From a virus: DNA of 42,863 nt. The stretch lies in IMG/VR virus record IMGVR_UViG_3300027824_000005, positions 1 through 42,863 of that record; one strand, written 5' to 3'. Each line of letters starts with the position of its first letter. The stretch's first letter is position 1. Shown here piece by piece: positions 6,925-15,444 of the stretch. A model generated the notes under the pieces. The model was given only the letters and a program-made list of their open reading frames with translations, had not been told where the DNA came from and made no database searches. Made by a program: the position numbers and the translations under genes.

Positions 6925-7239
6925 ATGGATCAACGTGAAATCATCGAGTACTTGCAGAAGGTGGCTAAGGGGCAGGTTCCCATGGAGGAAGCCCTTCCTC
7001 TTCTGGAGCTACTTGGGATCAAGGTTGAGACATTCCATGCTCTCCCCCGATTCCCCGGCTACTCCGTGTCCGACCAGCGGCGCGTGCTAGAGGACTACAA
7101 GTCCGAGCTAGTCCCGGAGTCGCCCCCAGGATTTGTCACCTTAAAGGACAAGGATGGTACCCATCAGGTGATCGAGGTTGAGAAGCTGTACGAGGAAGCC
7201 TTTAAGGTAACAGAGGAGCAAAGCAATGTCCAAGGTTAA
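6925..7239 (+). CDS. hypothetical protein (104 aa)
   Basis: First gene after promoter P2. ATG 6925 is preferred over GTG 6922 by spacing from GGGGAG. Helical N-terminus (REIIEYLQKVAKGQVPMEEA), then a loop-rich middle with GYSV and a C-terminal strand-helix segment. No family recognised. It overlaps the next ATG by 14 bases. Confidence 0.6.
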   Translation: MDQREIIEYLQKVAKGQVPMEEALPLLELLGIKVETFHALPRFPGYSVSDQRRVLEDYKSELVPESPPGFVTLKDKDGTHQVIEVEKLYEEAFKVTEEQSNVQG

Positions 7240-7756
7240 CAAACTAGAGATGGTCTTCTCACAAACTGAGTACGCAAAGATCAAAGACCTTAGCCAATTC
7301 CGGCAGGTACTAATTGCCTTTGCGATCAACAACGGGGTATTGACTTCCAAGCGGCTTCGCCGAGCTATGGGATGGAAAGAGCGTAGCCGAAAGCTGGATG
7401 AACCTGACCAACAAACTGCTGCCACCGCTTGCACAGATTTGGTTATCCGTGGCTTCGCAACCAAAGCCCCTGTGAAAGTGGTTGAGCGCGGCTTCAAAGT
7501 CAGCCAGTATATCCTGAACGAGGATGGCTGGGCATCCGCCCGAGAGCTTTTCTCGCCTACGCAAACGCCGGCCACACCTGTAACGCCATCCACGCTGGAT
7601 ACTTCGACTAAGGAGCCGCAGCCCGACCCGCCTTTCGCTGTAACCTTTATCATCCAAGCAAAGGACATGGATCACGCAACAGCTTTTGCTAACGGCTTCG
7701 TGGGTGAGTTCCGGCGAGCGCTACGTTGGGAAGCTATCAAAGAGGTGGCCGTGTGA
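7226..7756 (+). CDS. putative winged-helix DNA-binding protein (176 aa)
   Basis: Residues 20-105 have the look of a winged helix-turn-helix: helix (FRQVLIAFAINNG), turn, recognition-like helix (TSKRLRRAMGW), a further helix (ATACTDLVIRGF) and a beta wing ending VSQYILNEDGWA. A Pro/Thr-rich linker (about 112-133) joins a second small domain (about 137-176). Inferred role: transcriptional regulator of the neighbouring lipase/deacetylase genes or a replication accessory. The fold assignment rests on pattern only. Confidence 0.6.
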   Translation: MSKVNKLEMVFSQTEYAKIKDLSQFRQVLIAFAINNGVLTSKRLRRAMGWKERSRKLDEPDQQTAATACTDLVIRGFATKAPVKVVERGFKVSQYILNEDGWASARELFSPTQTPATPVTPSTLDTSTKEPQPDPPFAVTFIIQAKDMDHATAFANGFVGEFRRALRWEAIKEVAV

Positions 7757-8706
7757 AGTACGACGCTGTACTCGAAGGCGGTGGAGTCAAGGGCACCGCG
7801 CACGTAGGCGCTCTGGCAGCCATTGAGGCCAAGGGCTTTGAGCCTAGCCATCTAGCTGGAGCCTCGGCAGGGTCCATTGTGGCGGCGCTGCGCGCCGCCG
7901 GATACACCCCGGCTGAGATGAAAAGCCTCCTGGCTGAGCTAGACTACCACCAGTTCTTGGATGGGCGAAGCTGGCAGATCAGCCGAGTCTACGACTTCTG
8001 GAAAAACTACGGCTACTACAAGGGTGACGTATTCTATGAGTGGATTCGCGGCCTGCTCGCACAGAAGGGAGTCCGCACTTTTGGAGATATTGCTATCGCC
8101 GGACAGTCCGATCTCCGGTATCGTTGGCCTCTCAAGGTCACGGTATCCGATCTTACGAAACAGTCTCTACGGGTCATGCCGGATGACGCCGGCCCTACCA
8201 CCGCCCCAGATCAACTGGAAGTGGCTCTGGCCATACGAATGTCCATGTCAATCCCGTATTTCTTCCGCCCTGTCCAGTACGGCGGTAACTACATCGTAGA
8301 CGGAGGGACGCTTAGTAACTTCCCGCTGTGGATCTTCGATGCTGAGGGTGTGCCGGACCATCCGACCTTCGGGCTGCTGCTGGAGGACTCCGCGGAGATC
8401 GCGCAGGAGCAGACCATCGGGGGGCCGGTCGAGTTCTTCCAAGCGCTCCTCAACACGATGCTTCGGTCTCACGACAAGCAGTTCATTCGACCTGGTGACT
8501 TCCTCTACCGAACGATCAAGATCCCCACGGGGGCGGTTGGGACCATCGACTTTGGCATCACCAGCCTGAAGAAGGACTGGCTCTACCACTCTGGGCAGCT
8601 TGCCGCGAACACATTCCTGGCAAACTGGAAGTTCGAGGACTACAAGGCGTGGGCTGTGAAGACACGCGGAGGCATCCAAGAAGATGGCACAGGTACTAAT
8701 CCCTAA
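7753..8706 (+). CDS. patatin-like phospholipase / acyl hydrolase
   Basis: All three signatures of the patatin family are present: the oxyanion-hole glycine loop GGGVKG (residues 9-14), the nucleophile elbow GASAG with Ser38, and the catalytic DGG with Asp183. Family members use a Ser-Asp dyad to cleave acyl chains from membrane lipids. At 317 residues it is typical for bacterial patatin-like proteins. No signal peptide is seen, so it should act from the cytoplasm, perhaps on the inner membrane. GTG 7753 is chosen because it overlaps the upstream TGA and has AGAGG at good spacing; an upstream in-frame ATG at 7726 lies inside the previous gene. Expression is likely from P2. A role in membrane damage or lipid remodelling is inference. 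Confidence 0.9.
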   Translation: MKYDAVLEGGGVKGTAHVGALAAIEAKGFEPSHLAGASAGSIVAALRAAGYTPAEMKSLLAELDYHQFLDGRSWQISRVYDFWKNYGYYKGDVFYEWIRGLLAQKGVRTFGDIAIAGQSDLRYRWPLKVTVSDLTKQSLRVMPDDAGPTTAPDQLEVALAIRMSMSIPYFFRPVQYGGNYIVDGGTLSNFPLWIFDAEGVPDHPTFGLLLEDSAEIAQEQTIGGPVEFFQALLNTMLRSHDKQFIRPGDFLYRTIKIPTGAVGTIDFGITSLKKDWLYHSGQLAANTFLANWKFEDYKAWAVKTRGGIQEDGTGTNP

Positions 8707-8908
8707 GGGGTTCCGGCGCTGCGCTGAGACGTTCAATCAGTACAAGAATTGCACGGTGAAGGTCTACCACAACGCCGAGCGCGGGCTGTGCTTCATCGTG
8801 GTGGATGACGACGTGATCGGGCCGTTCAAGGCTGGGCAGCTTGAGACGCTGTACCAGACGCTCACCGACGTGATCCACATGAAGGCCAACATCCGCTATC
8901 TGGAGTAG
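8684..8908 (+). CDS. hypothetical protein (74 aa)
   Basis: Small compact protein with alternating beta strands (CTVKVYHN, GLCFIVVDDDVIGP) and a C-terminal helix. No family recognised. It starts 23 bases before the lipase stop. Being the immediate neighbour of the lipase, it could be an accessory or inhibitor, but nothing in the sequence shows this. Confidence 0.55.
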   Translation: MAQVLIPKGFRRCAETFNQYKNCTVKVYHNAERGLCFIVVDDDVIGPFKAGQLETLYQTLTDVIHMKANIRYLE

Positions 8909-8910
8909 AC

Positions 8911-9018
8911 ATGAAGGGAATGACCATGAAGTGGCCCGAAGCGTGCGTGCGAATGGTGGGGTTCATAGGGCTGGTATTGATAGTCCAAGCCTTGGCTGCA
9001 ACCTGTCACCGAGGATAG
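8911..9018 (+). CDS. single-span membrane peptide (35 aa)
   Basis: A very short gene with a clear ribosome site (GGAG at 8902-8905, five bases before the ATG). The peptide has a short polar start with two Lys and a hydrophobic segment (residues 15-31, MVGFIGLVLIVQALAAT), with Cys32 near the end. It fits exactly between the flanking genes. Possible holin-like or regulatory membrane peptide. Length is the main reason for doubt. Confidence 0.5.
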   Translation: MKGMTMKWPEACVRMVGFIGLVLIVQALAATCHRG

Positions 9019-9019
9019 C

Positions 9020-9610
9020 GTGATCCGAGTTCGTAGCGACGACATTATGGTGCACAGTAAGGACTTCCCCGAGGGAGGCGATGGGCGTTTCCGCGCCATT
9101 GTCAAGTGGCTGGCTGAGGCACCCGAAACCATCGAGCATGTGCCCATGATTCTCGTCACGGAGATCAAAGAGTTCCCCGCGACCATTGAGTTCCTGAAGG
9201 AACAGGTGAAGGAAGGCGTCCTCTACCCGCAGATCCACGGGTACGAGCACGTTGACTACGCCAAGAAGCGGAAGGACGTGATCGAGTACGAGCTTAAAAA
9301 GTGCATTGAGTGGTTCGAGCATACCTTCAATTACACGCCGACCGTTTTCGCCACCCCCTGGGGGGCGTCCGCGCCCCATATAAGAGAGGCGGCGGCGGCC
9401 GTCGGCATCGAGGTCGAAACGACCGCCGGAACAATTGACGTGCCGGGCATCACAAGGGCCTTGCGGGAGGGCGAACCTCTTGCTACCTTCGACGGGCGGA
9501 CGGTGCTTTCCCACTGGTGGGAGCGCGGCGGACGACTACAACGCCTGGGACTGGCGGCAAAGCACGGTTCCTGGGTCAAAGCGGCTCTTGCAGAGCCGGG
9601 GGCATTCTGA
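9020..9610 (+). CDS. polysaccharide deacetylase-like protein (NodB fold)
   Basis: A 196-residue protein with the landmarks of carbohydrate esterase family 4: an SDD near residue 7 in place of the usual TFDD, the metal-binding HGYEH (H-x3-H) near residues 74-78, and FATPWG near 113 corresponding to the R-x-P-x-G motif, followed by a helix and the GIEVET strand. Known members remove acetyl groups from peptidoglycan, chitin or capsule. No export signal is visible, so the substrate may be cytoplasmic or the protein may leave with the virion or at lysis. GTG start preceded by GAGGA. Motif deviations (no Thr-Phe before DD, Thr for Arg in motif 3) leave enzymatic activity uncertain. Confidence 0.7.
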   Translation: MIRVRSDDIMVHSKDFPEGGDGRFRAIVKWLAEAPETIEHVPMILVTEIKEFPATIEFLKEQVKEGVLYPQIHGYEHVDYAKKRKDVIEYELKKCIEWFEHTFNYTPTVFATPWGASAPHIREAAAAVGIEVETTAGTIDVPGITRALREGEPLATFDGRTVLSHWWERGGRLQRLGLAAKHGSWVKAALAEPGAF

Positions 9611-9837
9611 TGAAGAAAGTAGTAGTCATAGTGGACGGCAAGCGTGAGTTCATTGATGACGAACGGAAGGAAGAACACCGAAGCGGGACTGACCGTCGGA
9701 AGACGCAGATGCCAAGCCGGGCCAGAGAACGGTACAGTGACCATCACCAATACTCCGCGGTCAACTTCCCCCGCTACAAGGATTGGGTAAAAATTTGCGA
9801 CCGCCGTAAAGTCGAAGATCGAAGGGTGAAGTCGTGA
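9610..9837 (+). CDS. small highly charged protein (75 aa)
   Basis: Begins with a beta strand (KKVVVIVDGK) and continues as a Lys/Arg/Asp/Glu-rich chain containing two DRRK repeats (TDRRK and CDRRK). It could bind nucleic acid; no family recognised. ATG 9610 overlaps the deacetylase stop, and its own stop overlaps the GTG of the RtcB gene. Confidence 0.55.
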   Translation: MKKVVVIVDGKREFIDDERKEEHRSGTDRRKTQMPSRARERYSDHHQYSAVNFPRYKDWVKICDRRKVEDRRVKS

Positions 9838-11042
9838 GCTACGAGCGATTCCAGCAGGACGGAGCACCGATCTACGCCTGGACCGAGGGCGTGCCCATTG
9901 AACAGATGGCGAAGGAACAGCTTGTTCGCACATCGCAGATGCCGTTCATCTACCACCACTTGGCCGTGATGCCCGACGTGCATTATGGCAAAGGAGCCAC
10001 CGTTGGGTCTGTCGTGGTCACAAAGGGTGCGATTATCCCTGCTGCCGTGGGGGTTGATATTGGGTGTGGAATGGTTGCGGCTCGCACTAATCTTACTGCT
10101 TCTCAGCTACCGGACAATCTTGCGCTCGTCCGAGCGTACATCGAAGAGGTAATCCCCCATGGCAAAACGAAAGGCATCGACAAGGGCGCGTGGACGGACC
10201 CGGCGAAGTGGATCAAGAAAGCCTGGAACATCCAGCTTGCCGCCGACTATGACTCTCTCTGTCTCCGTCATCCTGGCGTGCTCCACGACCGGGCTCTCGC
10301 ACACCTGGGGACCTTGGGTGGGGGAAACCACTTTGTCGAAGTCTGCCTGGACGAAACTGATGCGGTCTGGGTCATGCTCCACTCAGGTTCGCGTGGGCCG
10401 GGTAACCGAATCGGCACCTACTTCATAGAGGCTGCCCAGGAGGAGATGGACAAGCTGGGACTAAAGCTGGAGGACAAGGATCTGGCCTATCTGGTGGAAG
10501 GGCAGCAGAGTTTCATCGACTATTGGGATGGGGTCTTTTGGGCACAGAAGTTCGCTGAGGTAAGCCGCCAGCTAATGCTGAGCCACGCTGTCCTGGCGGT
10601 ATCGAACGCCCTGGGGATTCCGATCACGATGGACGAGGAGGCTGTCAACTGCCACCACAACTACGCAGTCATCGAGCCCCACTATGGCGAGAACGTAATG
10701 GTGACCCGGAAGGGCGCGGTGCGCGCGGGCCTCGGGGAGATGGGTATCATCCCGGGTTCCATGGGCACCAAGAGCTACATCGTGATGGGGAAGGGAAACC
10801 CGGAGAGCTTCGAGTCTTGCTCCCACGGCGCTGGTCGGGTAATGTCCCGCGGTGCAGCAAAGCGGGGGATCACGCTTGAAGAGTTCCAAGAGTCCGTCAA
10901 GGGAGTCGAATGCCGGAAGACCGCGGACCTGATCGACGAGGCACCCGCTGCCTACAAGGACATTGACGCGGTGATGAAGGCGCAGGAAGATCTGGTCGAG
11001 ATCGTGCACACCCTCCGAGCGGTGGTGTGCGTAAAGGGGTAA
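9834..11042 (+). CDS. rtcB: RtcB RNA-splicing ligase
   Basis: A full-length RtcB (402 residues). Visible landmarks: PDVHYGKG, the metal-binding VDIGCGM with Cys78 (the position of the essential Cys in E. coli RtcB), GGGNHFVEV, SGSRGPGN, HNYAVIEPHYGE, IPGSMGTKSYI, and SHGAGR with His331, the expected guanylylated His. Known reaction: Mn/GTP-dependent joining of 2',3'-cyclic-phosphate or 3'-phosphate RNA ends to 5'-OH ends. In a phage the likely job is repair of tRNAs or other RNAs cut by host anticodon nucleases or toxins during infection, an inference. No archease partner is seen beside it. The GTG start overlaps the preceding stop. Confidence 0.93.
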   Translation: MSYERFQQDGAPIYAWTEGVPIEQMAKEQLVRTSQMPFIYHHLAVMPDVHYGKGATVGSVVVTKGAIIPAAVGVDIGCGMVAARTNLTASQLPDNLALVRAYIEEVIPHGKTKGIDKGAWTDPAKWIKKAWNIQLAADYDSLCLRHPGVLHDRALAHLGTLGGGNHFVEVCLDETDAVWVMLHSGSRGPGNRIGTYFIEAAQEEMDKLGLKLEDKDLAYLVEGQQSFIDYWDGVFWAQKFAEVSRQLMLSHAVLAVSNALGIPITMDEEAVNCHHNYAVIEPHYGENVMVTRKGAVRAGLGEMGIIPGSMGTKSYIVMGKGNPESFESCSHGAGRVMSRGAAKRGITLEEFQESVKGVECRKTADLIDEAPAAYKDIDAVMKAQEDLVEIVHTLRAVVCVKG

Positions 11043-11043
11043 C

Positions 11044-11238
11044 ATGAGCACCAGAGAAGAGCTGATGGACGAGAACCGCAAGCTGAAGCTACTGCTGGGT
11101 GAGCAGCTAAACATGGTCTTTTGGCTTCGGGACATGCTGTTTAGATTTCAGTTTGTGGCTATGACCGTAGGCTCTGCTCCATTTGGTAGTCTAGTAGCCG
11201 AGGTCGAGACACTACGGGCTGGGGACGACATATCGTGA
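11044..11238 (+). CDS. hypothetical protein (64 aa)
   Basis: Small helical protein: a coiled-coil-like start (REELMDENRKLKLLLGEQ), then a more hydrophobic middle (FWLRDMLFRFQFVAM). No family recognised. It sits between the RNA ligase and the SF2 helicase, and its stop overlaps the helicase GTG. Confidence 0.55.
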   Translation: MSTREELMDENRKLKLLLGEQLNMVFWLRDMLFRFQFVAMTVGSAPFGSLVAEVETLRAGDDIS

Positions 11239-12860
11239 AAATCCGGTTCAACAATGTGGACGCCTTCGCTGAGCAGTTCGACCGCGGGGAGATCGAAGCC
11301 CTGAAGGCGGTGGATGAAGATCTGCGCCCGTTCATCCCTGGCTTCAACTACTTCCCCCACGTACGCAACAGCCTGAAGTCCATGTACGAGGACAAGACGA
11401 CGGTAGACGGCATGGAGGTCTACCCGCGAAGGCCACTGCACAACCGCATTCGGGCCGTCATGGGCGAGATGAAGGATGGGGACGCGCTCGCCTGGAAGAC
11501 AAGCCCCTACTCCAACGACGAGGTTCGGCAGTGGTTCGACCGCTGGCGGGCTCCGATCGTCCACTGGCATACGAGTGCCTGGTTTGCAACCGGGCTCCTG
11601 CCGCTGATCGTCAAGAATCTACAGGACAAGTTCGTCCGCCCTGCCCTAGTGGACGAGCGGACCATGCGGACTTTCCGCTCGCACCCGACCACATCGGTCC
11701 AGCTACGGGACTACCAGTTTGAGGGCCTGAAGGTGGCATTCACCAATCAGGTCTATGGCAATGTGTGGTGGCCGCGAGGCATCCTCTACCACGCGACCGG
11801 GGCGGGTAAGACGGAGACGGCAGCGGCCATGATTCAGATGGCCCAAGTGCCAACCGTGTTCCTGGTGCACCGACGCGACCTTCTCCACCAGACGGCCGAG
11901 CGCTTCCGTAAGTATGGGATCGACACCGGGATCGTCGGCGATGGCGAGTACGACCCGCGGCCGAATGGGGTGACCGTTGCCACCGTCCAAACCATCAAGA
12001 AGCGTGTTGGGAGCGATCCGAACAACCTGAATCTGGGTCCTCTCGCGCTGACGGAACAAATCTTCTTCGATGAAGCGCACTTGCTGGCCGCCAAGTTCGA
12101 CAAGGCCAACATGTTCGTCGCGGTGGCTGACTCCTTCAAGCACGCCTACATGCGATGGGGCCTGACCGCCACCCCTGGCATGCGGGACCAGTACTCCAAC
12201 TGGCTTCTGGAAGGGGCCACCGGGTCGGTGCTGCATACAGTCCGGTCTGCCGAGCTAATCGAGCAGAATTGGCTGACCCCGCCCAAGGTGTACTTCGTAA
12301 CCGCCCACGGGTCGGGGATACCTAATCGGTCTAGCGGGGCTACGGAGTTCGACAAGCCGACCTGGATCGACAAGTACGACAACGAGATCGTCAACAACGC
12401 AGCTAGGCACGATCAGGTGGCCCACTACGCCAAGACTGTCGGCCAGCCCTGCCTAGTCCTGGTTTCGCGGGTAGACCATGGGAAGCTGCTCCAGCGCCGC
12501 ATTCCTGGGGCCGTGTTCCTCCACGGCGGGATCGAGTCCGCTGACCGCCGGGCCGTTATCCAGCAGGCTCGCCGCGGTGAGGTCGGGGTCATAATCGCCA
12601 CCACCATCTTTGACGAGGGGGTGGACATTCCCGAGCTACGGTCTATCATCCTGGCTGGGGCCGGCAGGTCGCAGATCAAGATGCTCCAGCGGATCGGCCG
12701 CGGGCTGCGGCGGGCTGAGCAGAAGAACAGCGTGACGATCGTGGACTTCATGGACGAGTCCTCCGCTACGCTGCGGCAGCACTCCGAGGAGCGCATGCGC
12801 GTGTGCCGGGAAGAGGGGTTCCAGGTCTTCACGCAGACCAAGACAGGGGAGTGGTACTGA
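11235..12860 (+). CDS. SF2 DNA/RNA helicase (UvsW-like)
   Basis: A 541-residue superfamily 2 helicase. After an N-terminal domain of about 150 residues come RDYQ (Q-motif-like), Walker A ATGAGKT near residue 187, motif Ia FLVHRRDLL, motif II DEAH near 278, motif III GLTATP near 308, then the second RecA-like lobe with IIATTIFDEGVDIPEL and motif VI QRIGRGLRR near 485. The order and the N-terminal extension match T4 UvsW, an ATPase that unwinds branched DNA in recombination-dependent replication. Its position ahead of the DnaB helicase, primase and polymerase supports a replication role. The GTG start overlaps the preceding stop. Confidence 0.88.
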   Translation: MKIRFNNVDAFAEQFDRGEIEALKAVDEDLRPFIPGFNYFPHVRNSLKSMYEDKTTVDGMEVYPRRPLHNRIRAVMGEMKDGDALAWKTSPYSNDEVRQWFDRWRAPIVHWHTSAWFATGLLPLIVKNLQDKFVRPALVDERTMRTFRSHPTTSVQLRDYQFEGLKVAFTNQVYGNVWWPRGILYHATGAGKTETAAAMIQMAQVPTVFLVHRRDLLHQTAERFRKYGIDTGIVGDGEYDPRPNGVTVATVQTIKKRVGSDPNNLNLGPLALTEQIFFDEAHLLAAKFDKANMFVAVADSFKHAYMRWGLTATPGMRDQYSNWLLEGATGSVLHTVRSAELIEQNWLTPPKVYFVTAHGSGIPNRSSGATEFDKPTWIDKYDNEIVNNAARHDQVAHYAKTVGQPCLVLVSRVDHGKLLQRRIPGAVFLHGGIESADRRAVIQQARRGEVGVIIATTIFDEGVDIPELRSIILAGAGRSQIKMLQRIGRGLRRAEQKNSVTIVDFMDESSATLRQHSEERMRVCREEGFQVFTQTKTGEWY

Positions 12861-13555
12861 TGGCGTCGCAAGATGAGATCGAAGACTACATGAACCGCTT
12901 TCGGAAGGCCATCGAAGACAAGATGGACGAGGAGGAGGCTAAGAAGAACGCTGAAGAGATGCGGTCCAAGATAGCAAGACTACAGCGGATGATGGCTAAG
13001 CCCCTGGTCATGCACATGGTCAAGCCTCCACCGGTCGAGCCGCACGACCCGTTCGACCTGAAGTTCGAAGTGCTTGAACGCTACCTGACAGGGGAAATCG
13101 TCATCAAGGTCACACACGGCTGCCAAGACCCTAGGGCAGCTTGGTTCAACCAGCAGCAGATTGGACAGATCTACCCAACGCCTCCTACTCCTCCGTTTCC
13201 TGCGGGCGGCACAGTGACGATAACATCAACTGGGGGGTCAACTGGCGGGACGCCGCCGGGCATGTCGCCAAATGGCGGCGGAATGTTCTCTCCGCCTATG
13301 GGCATCTCGCCGGCCGCTGTGAGCGCTGGCAATGCGCTGCAACAGCTAGGAGGCGGCCTGAACGGCGTGGCGGCATCGCAGTCACTACAACCACCGGAGC
13401 CCGCCAACATCCTGGGAGTCGTACGGCTGACCTTGCCAGACTGCCCCGAGTTTGAGAAGATCACTGAGGCGGCTGAGTGCAAGAATTGCCACGCCATCAT
13501 CACAGGTGACATCATGCGTATGTCCTACTTCAAACACCTAACGGAGAAGCTATGA
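12860..13555 (+). CDS. Pro/Gly-rich protein with CxxC tail (231 aa)
   Basis: Three regions: an N-terminal coiled coil (about residues 5-55, many Glu/Lys/Met), a middle domain, and a Gly/Pro/Ser/Thr-rich flexible stretch (about 105-195). The end (207-231) has a C-x2-C knuckle followed by a Met/Phe-rich amphipathic segment, the layout of the 5' operon tails. The enzyme it might tether is unknown; the long disordered linker before the tail suggests an adaptor. ATG overlaps the helicase stop and the next gene overlaps its end. Confidence 0.6.
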   Translation: MASQDEIEDYMNRFRKAIEDKMDEEEAKKNAEEMRSKIARLQRMMAKPLVMHMVKPPPVEPHDPFDLKFEVLERYLTGEIVIKVTHGCQDPRAAWFNQQQIGQIYPTPPTPPFPAGGTVTITSTGGSTGGTPPGMSPNGGGMFSPPMGISPAAVSAGNALQQLGGGLNGVAASQSLQPPEPANILGVVRLTLPDCPEFEKITEAAECKNCHAIITGDIMRMSYFKHLTEKL

Positions 13556-13899
13556 GCATTGATTGGGGCACTGTCCCCATCGCCCAGCGCCTTGAGCACG
13601 TCTACGATGCCCACAAGGTCATCCGGGAGAAGTGGTGCGAGCACACGGAGATCAAGAAAGGGGACTTCGACTCCTCGGACCTTCGTATCTCGACCTTCAC
13701 CGAGAAGCGGTTGGGTCGAAATAGTGTCTTCCGCCACGCCTGCGGCGGGTACTTGTGCATGAGCCACGAGTTCCCGGACAAGGTGATGCTCTGGTCTGTC
13801 CCCGAGGGGCAGGCCGTGGAGTGCAACGGATGCAAGAAGACGATCCCGTTCGACGTGCTGGCGTTTGCGTGGATGCACAGCAGGCTGGTCCGTCTCTAA
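13552..13899 (+). CDS. CxxC-tail family protein (115 aa)
   Basis: Starts over the previous stop. The middle holds more Cys and His (FRHACGGYLCMSHEF). The last 25 residues (91-115) form the C-x2-C-x3-IPFDV tail, ending in an aromatic/Leu helix. IPF after the knuckle is shared with the 16677-16949 protein. Located just before the replicative helicase. A 123-base gap with no convincing gene follows. Confidence 0.6.
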   Translation: MSIDWGTVPIAQRLEHVYDAHKVIREKWCEHTEIKKGDFDSSDLRISTFTEKRLGRNSVFRHACGGYLCMSHEFPDKVMLWSVPEGQAVECNGCKKTIPFDVLAFAWMHSRLVRL

Positions 13900-14022
13900 A
13901 GCTGTGGATGATCGAGTGCGCCCTGACGGTACTATACACGGGGCTACCAATAGGCTGGACTAACGAGCCCTTCCATTGGGGTGATCCGATGGGAATGTTG
14001 TGTGGAAGGAGTAGGCGGAAGT

Positions 14023-15444
14023 ATGGAGTTTCGAGAAGACGTATTCCTATACGCCCTTTCCTCTAGGCCGGTGGACGCAAAAAACTACATGGGATTTTTC
14101 CAGCCCGAGTGGTTGAACAATGCGGAATACGTCCCGATCCTACGGGAGATCTTCGCCTTCACCAAGCAGCACGGGACGCCACCGTCCTACCCTGCCCTCC
14201 ATGAGCGGTTCCAGGACTTGGACCCGGCCGCCTACCAAGCCAGGTATAAGGCGACTCTGGAAGGGCTAGGGGCAGCCAATCCTAGCCTCTCTGAGGTCGT
14301 CCAGACGCTCTACAAGGCCAAGGGCGTGGCGATCTGCCGGGGGTTGGACTCCTGGGTAGGGTCACAGGATTTTCTAGTCCAGAAAGCGCGTGGAGACGGT
14401 TATGAGCTACTACAGCAGATGGGTAAGCTGACCCGCCACTTCAAGCAGGCCGAGGACGCGGAGATCATGACCCTGGAGGAGAGCGTGGTAGAGCTACAGG
14501 GCAAGGTGGACATTATGAACCCCAACCGCAAAGTTCAATCTGGGATCTGGCCCATAGACAAGTGGACCGAGGGGGGGATCAAGCGCCGGAACCTGGGTAT
14601 CATCATGGCCCCCACGGGGCACGGGAAGTCGGTGAGCCTGGGGGTCATCGCCCACCATGTCGCGTCTGTCGAAGACCTCAACGTCATGTTCTTCACGAAC
14701 GAGCTGACGATCGACGAAGTTACCGAGCGCCTACTGGCCCGGCTGGCCGACAAGGGCATCGGTATGAAGGAGATCACGGAGGACGCCATCTACGCGCGCG
14801 GCCCCGAGCTAGCCCGCCGCTGGATCAGCGGGGTCCAGCACCGGATCGTCCTCGCCTATGTGAAGCACGGCCGGAACACGGACTACATCGAAGGGGTCAT
14901 GGAAGCCTATACGGCGGCCCACGGCTGGAAGCCTGACGTGGTGATCGTGGACCACATGGGCCGTATGAGCCCCAATGAGAAAGGGCACAACCCCGACGCC
15001 ACCTGGACCTACCAGACTGCCATCGCCCAGGACTTGACCTACTTCGCCAAGCGGCACAACGTGGTCCTCTGGACTGCCGCCCAGACGAACCGCGGTGGTC
15101 TCAGCGCAGAAGATCTGGTACCGTCTCACGTACAGGGGTCCATCGGCCCCATGCAGGAGGCGGCCTGTTTCGTGGGCATGCACCGGGAGAAGCGCCAGGA
15201 GCTAGAGAAGACGAAGTACGTGTCGTACCAGTTCTTCAACATGAAGCAGCGGCACGCCCACATGGATGAGCGGCCGGTTTCCGTGAAGGCTGACCTCAGC
15301 AAGATGACCATCTTGGATGAGGAGCTACCTCAGATACCCAAGACTAACACCGGTGGAAACGAGGGGGACGAGGACAACGACTCGATCGCGCCGACCAACA
15401 AGGCGAAGCGCGGGCAGAAGGTCCATGGAATGTATCAAGTCTGA
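14023..15444 (+). CDS. replicative DNA helicase, DnaB/gp41-type
   Basis: A 473-residue hexameric-helicase-type protein. The N-terminal helical domain covers about residues 1-150. The RecA-like motor contains Walker A APTGHGKS near 196, FFTNELTIDEV, Walker B VVIVDHMGRM near 306, and the H4 signature AAQTNR near 350. Known role: 5'-3' unwinding at the fork and recruitment of primase. ATG 14023 is chosen because GGCGGA lies just upstream and the conserved N-terminus starts here; the open frame upstream looks non-coding. The primase gene follows after one small gene and a structured gap. Confidence 0.92.
   Translation: MEFREDVFLYALSSRPVDAKNYMGFFQPEWLNNAEYVPILREIFAFTKQHGTPPSYPALHERFQDLDPAAYQARYKATLEGLGAANPSLSEVVQTLYKAKGVAICRGLDSWVGSQDFLVQKARGDGYELLQQMGKLTRHFKQAEDAEIMTLEESVVELQGKVDIMNPNRKVQSGIWPIDKWTEGGIKRRNLGIIMAPTGHGKSVSLGVIAHHVASVEDLNVMFFTNELTIDEVTERLLARLADKGIGMKEITEDAIYARGPELARRWISGVQHRIVLAYVKHGRNTDYIEGVMEAYTAAHGWKPDVVIVDHMGRMSPNEKGHNPDATWTYQTAIAQDLTYFAKRHNVVLWTAAQTNRGGLSAEDLVPSHVQGSIGPMQEAACFVGMHREKRQELEKTKYVSYQFFNMKQRHAHMDERPVSVKADLSKMTILDEELPQIPKTNTGGNEGDEDNDSIAPTNKAKRGQKVHGMYQV

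Noticed and set aside
13906-14068. Small frame between the 115-residue CxxC-tail gene and the DnaB-type helicase
   Set aside because: No ribosome site, ends well inside the helicase gene and turns Arg-rich where it overlaps; treated as a non-coding gap of 123 bases.
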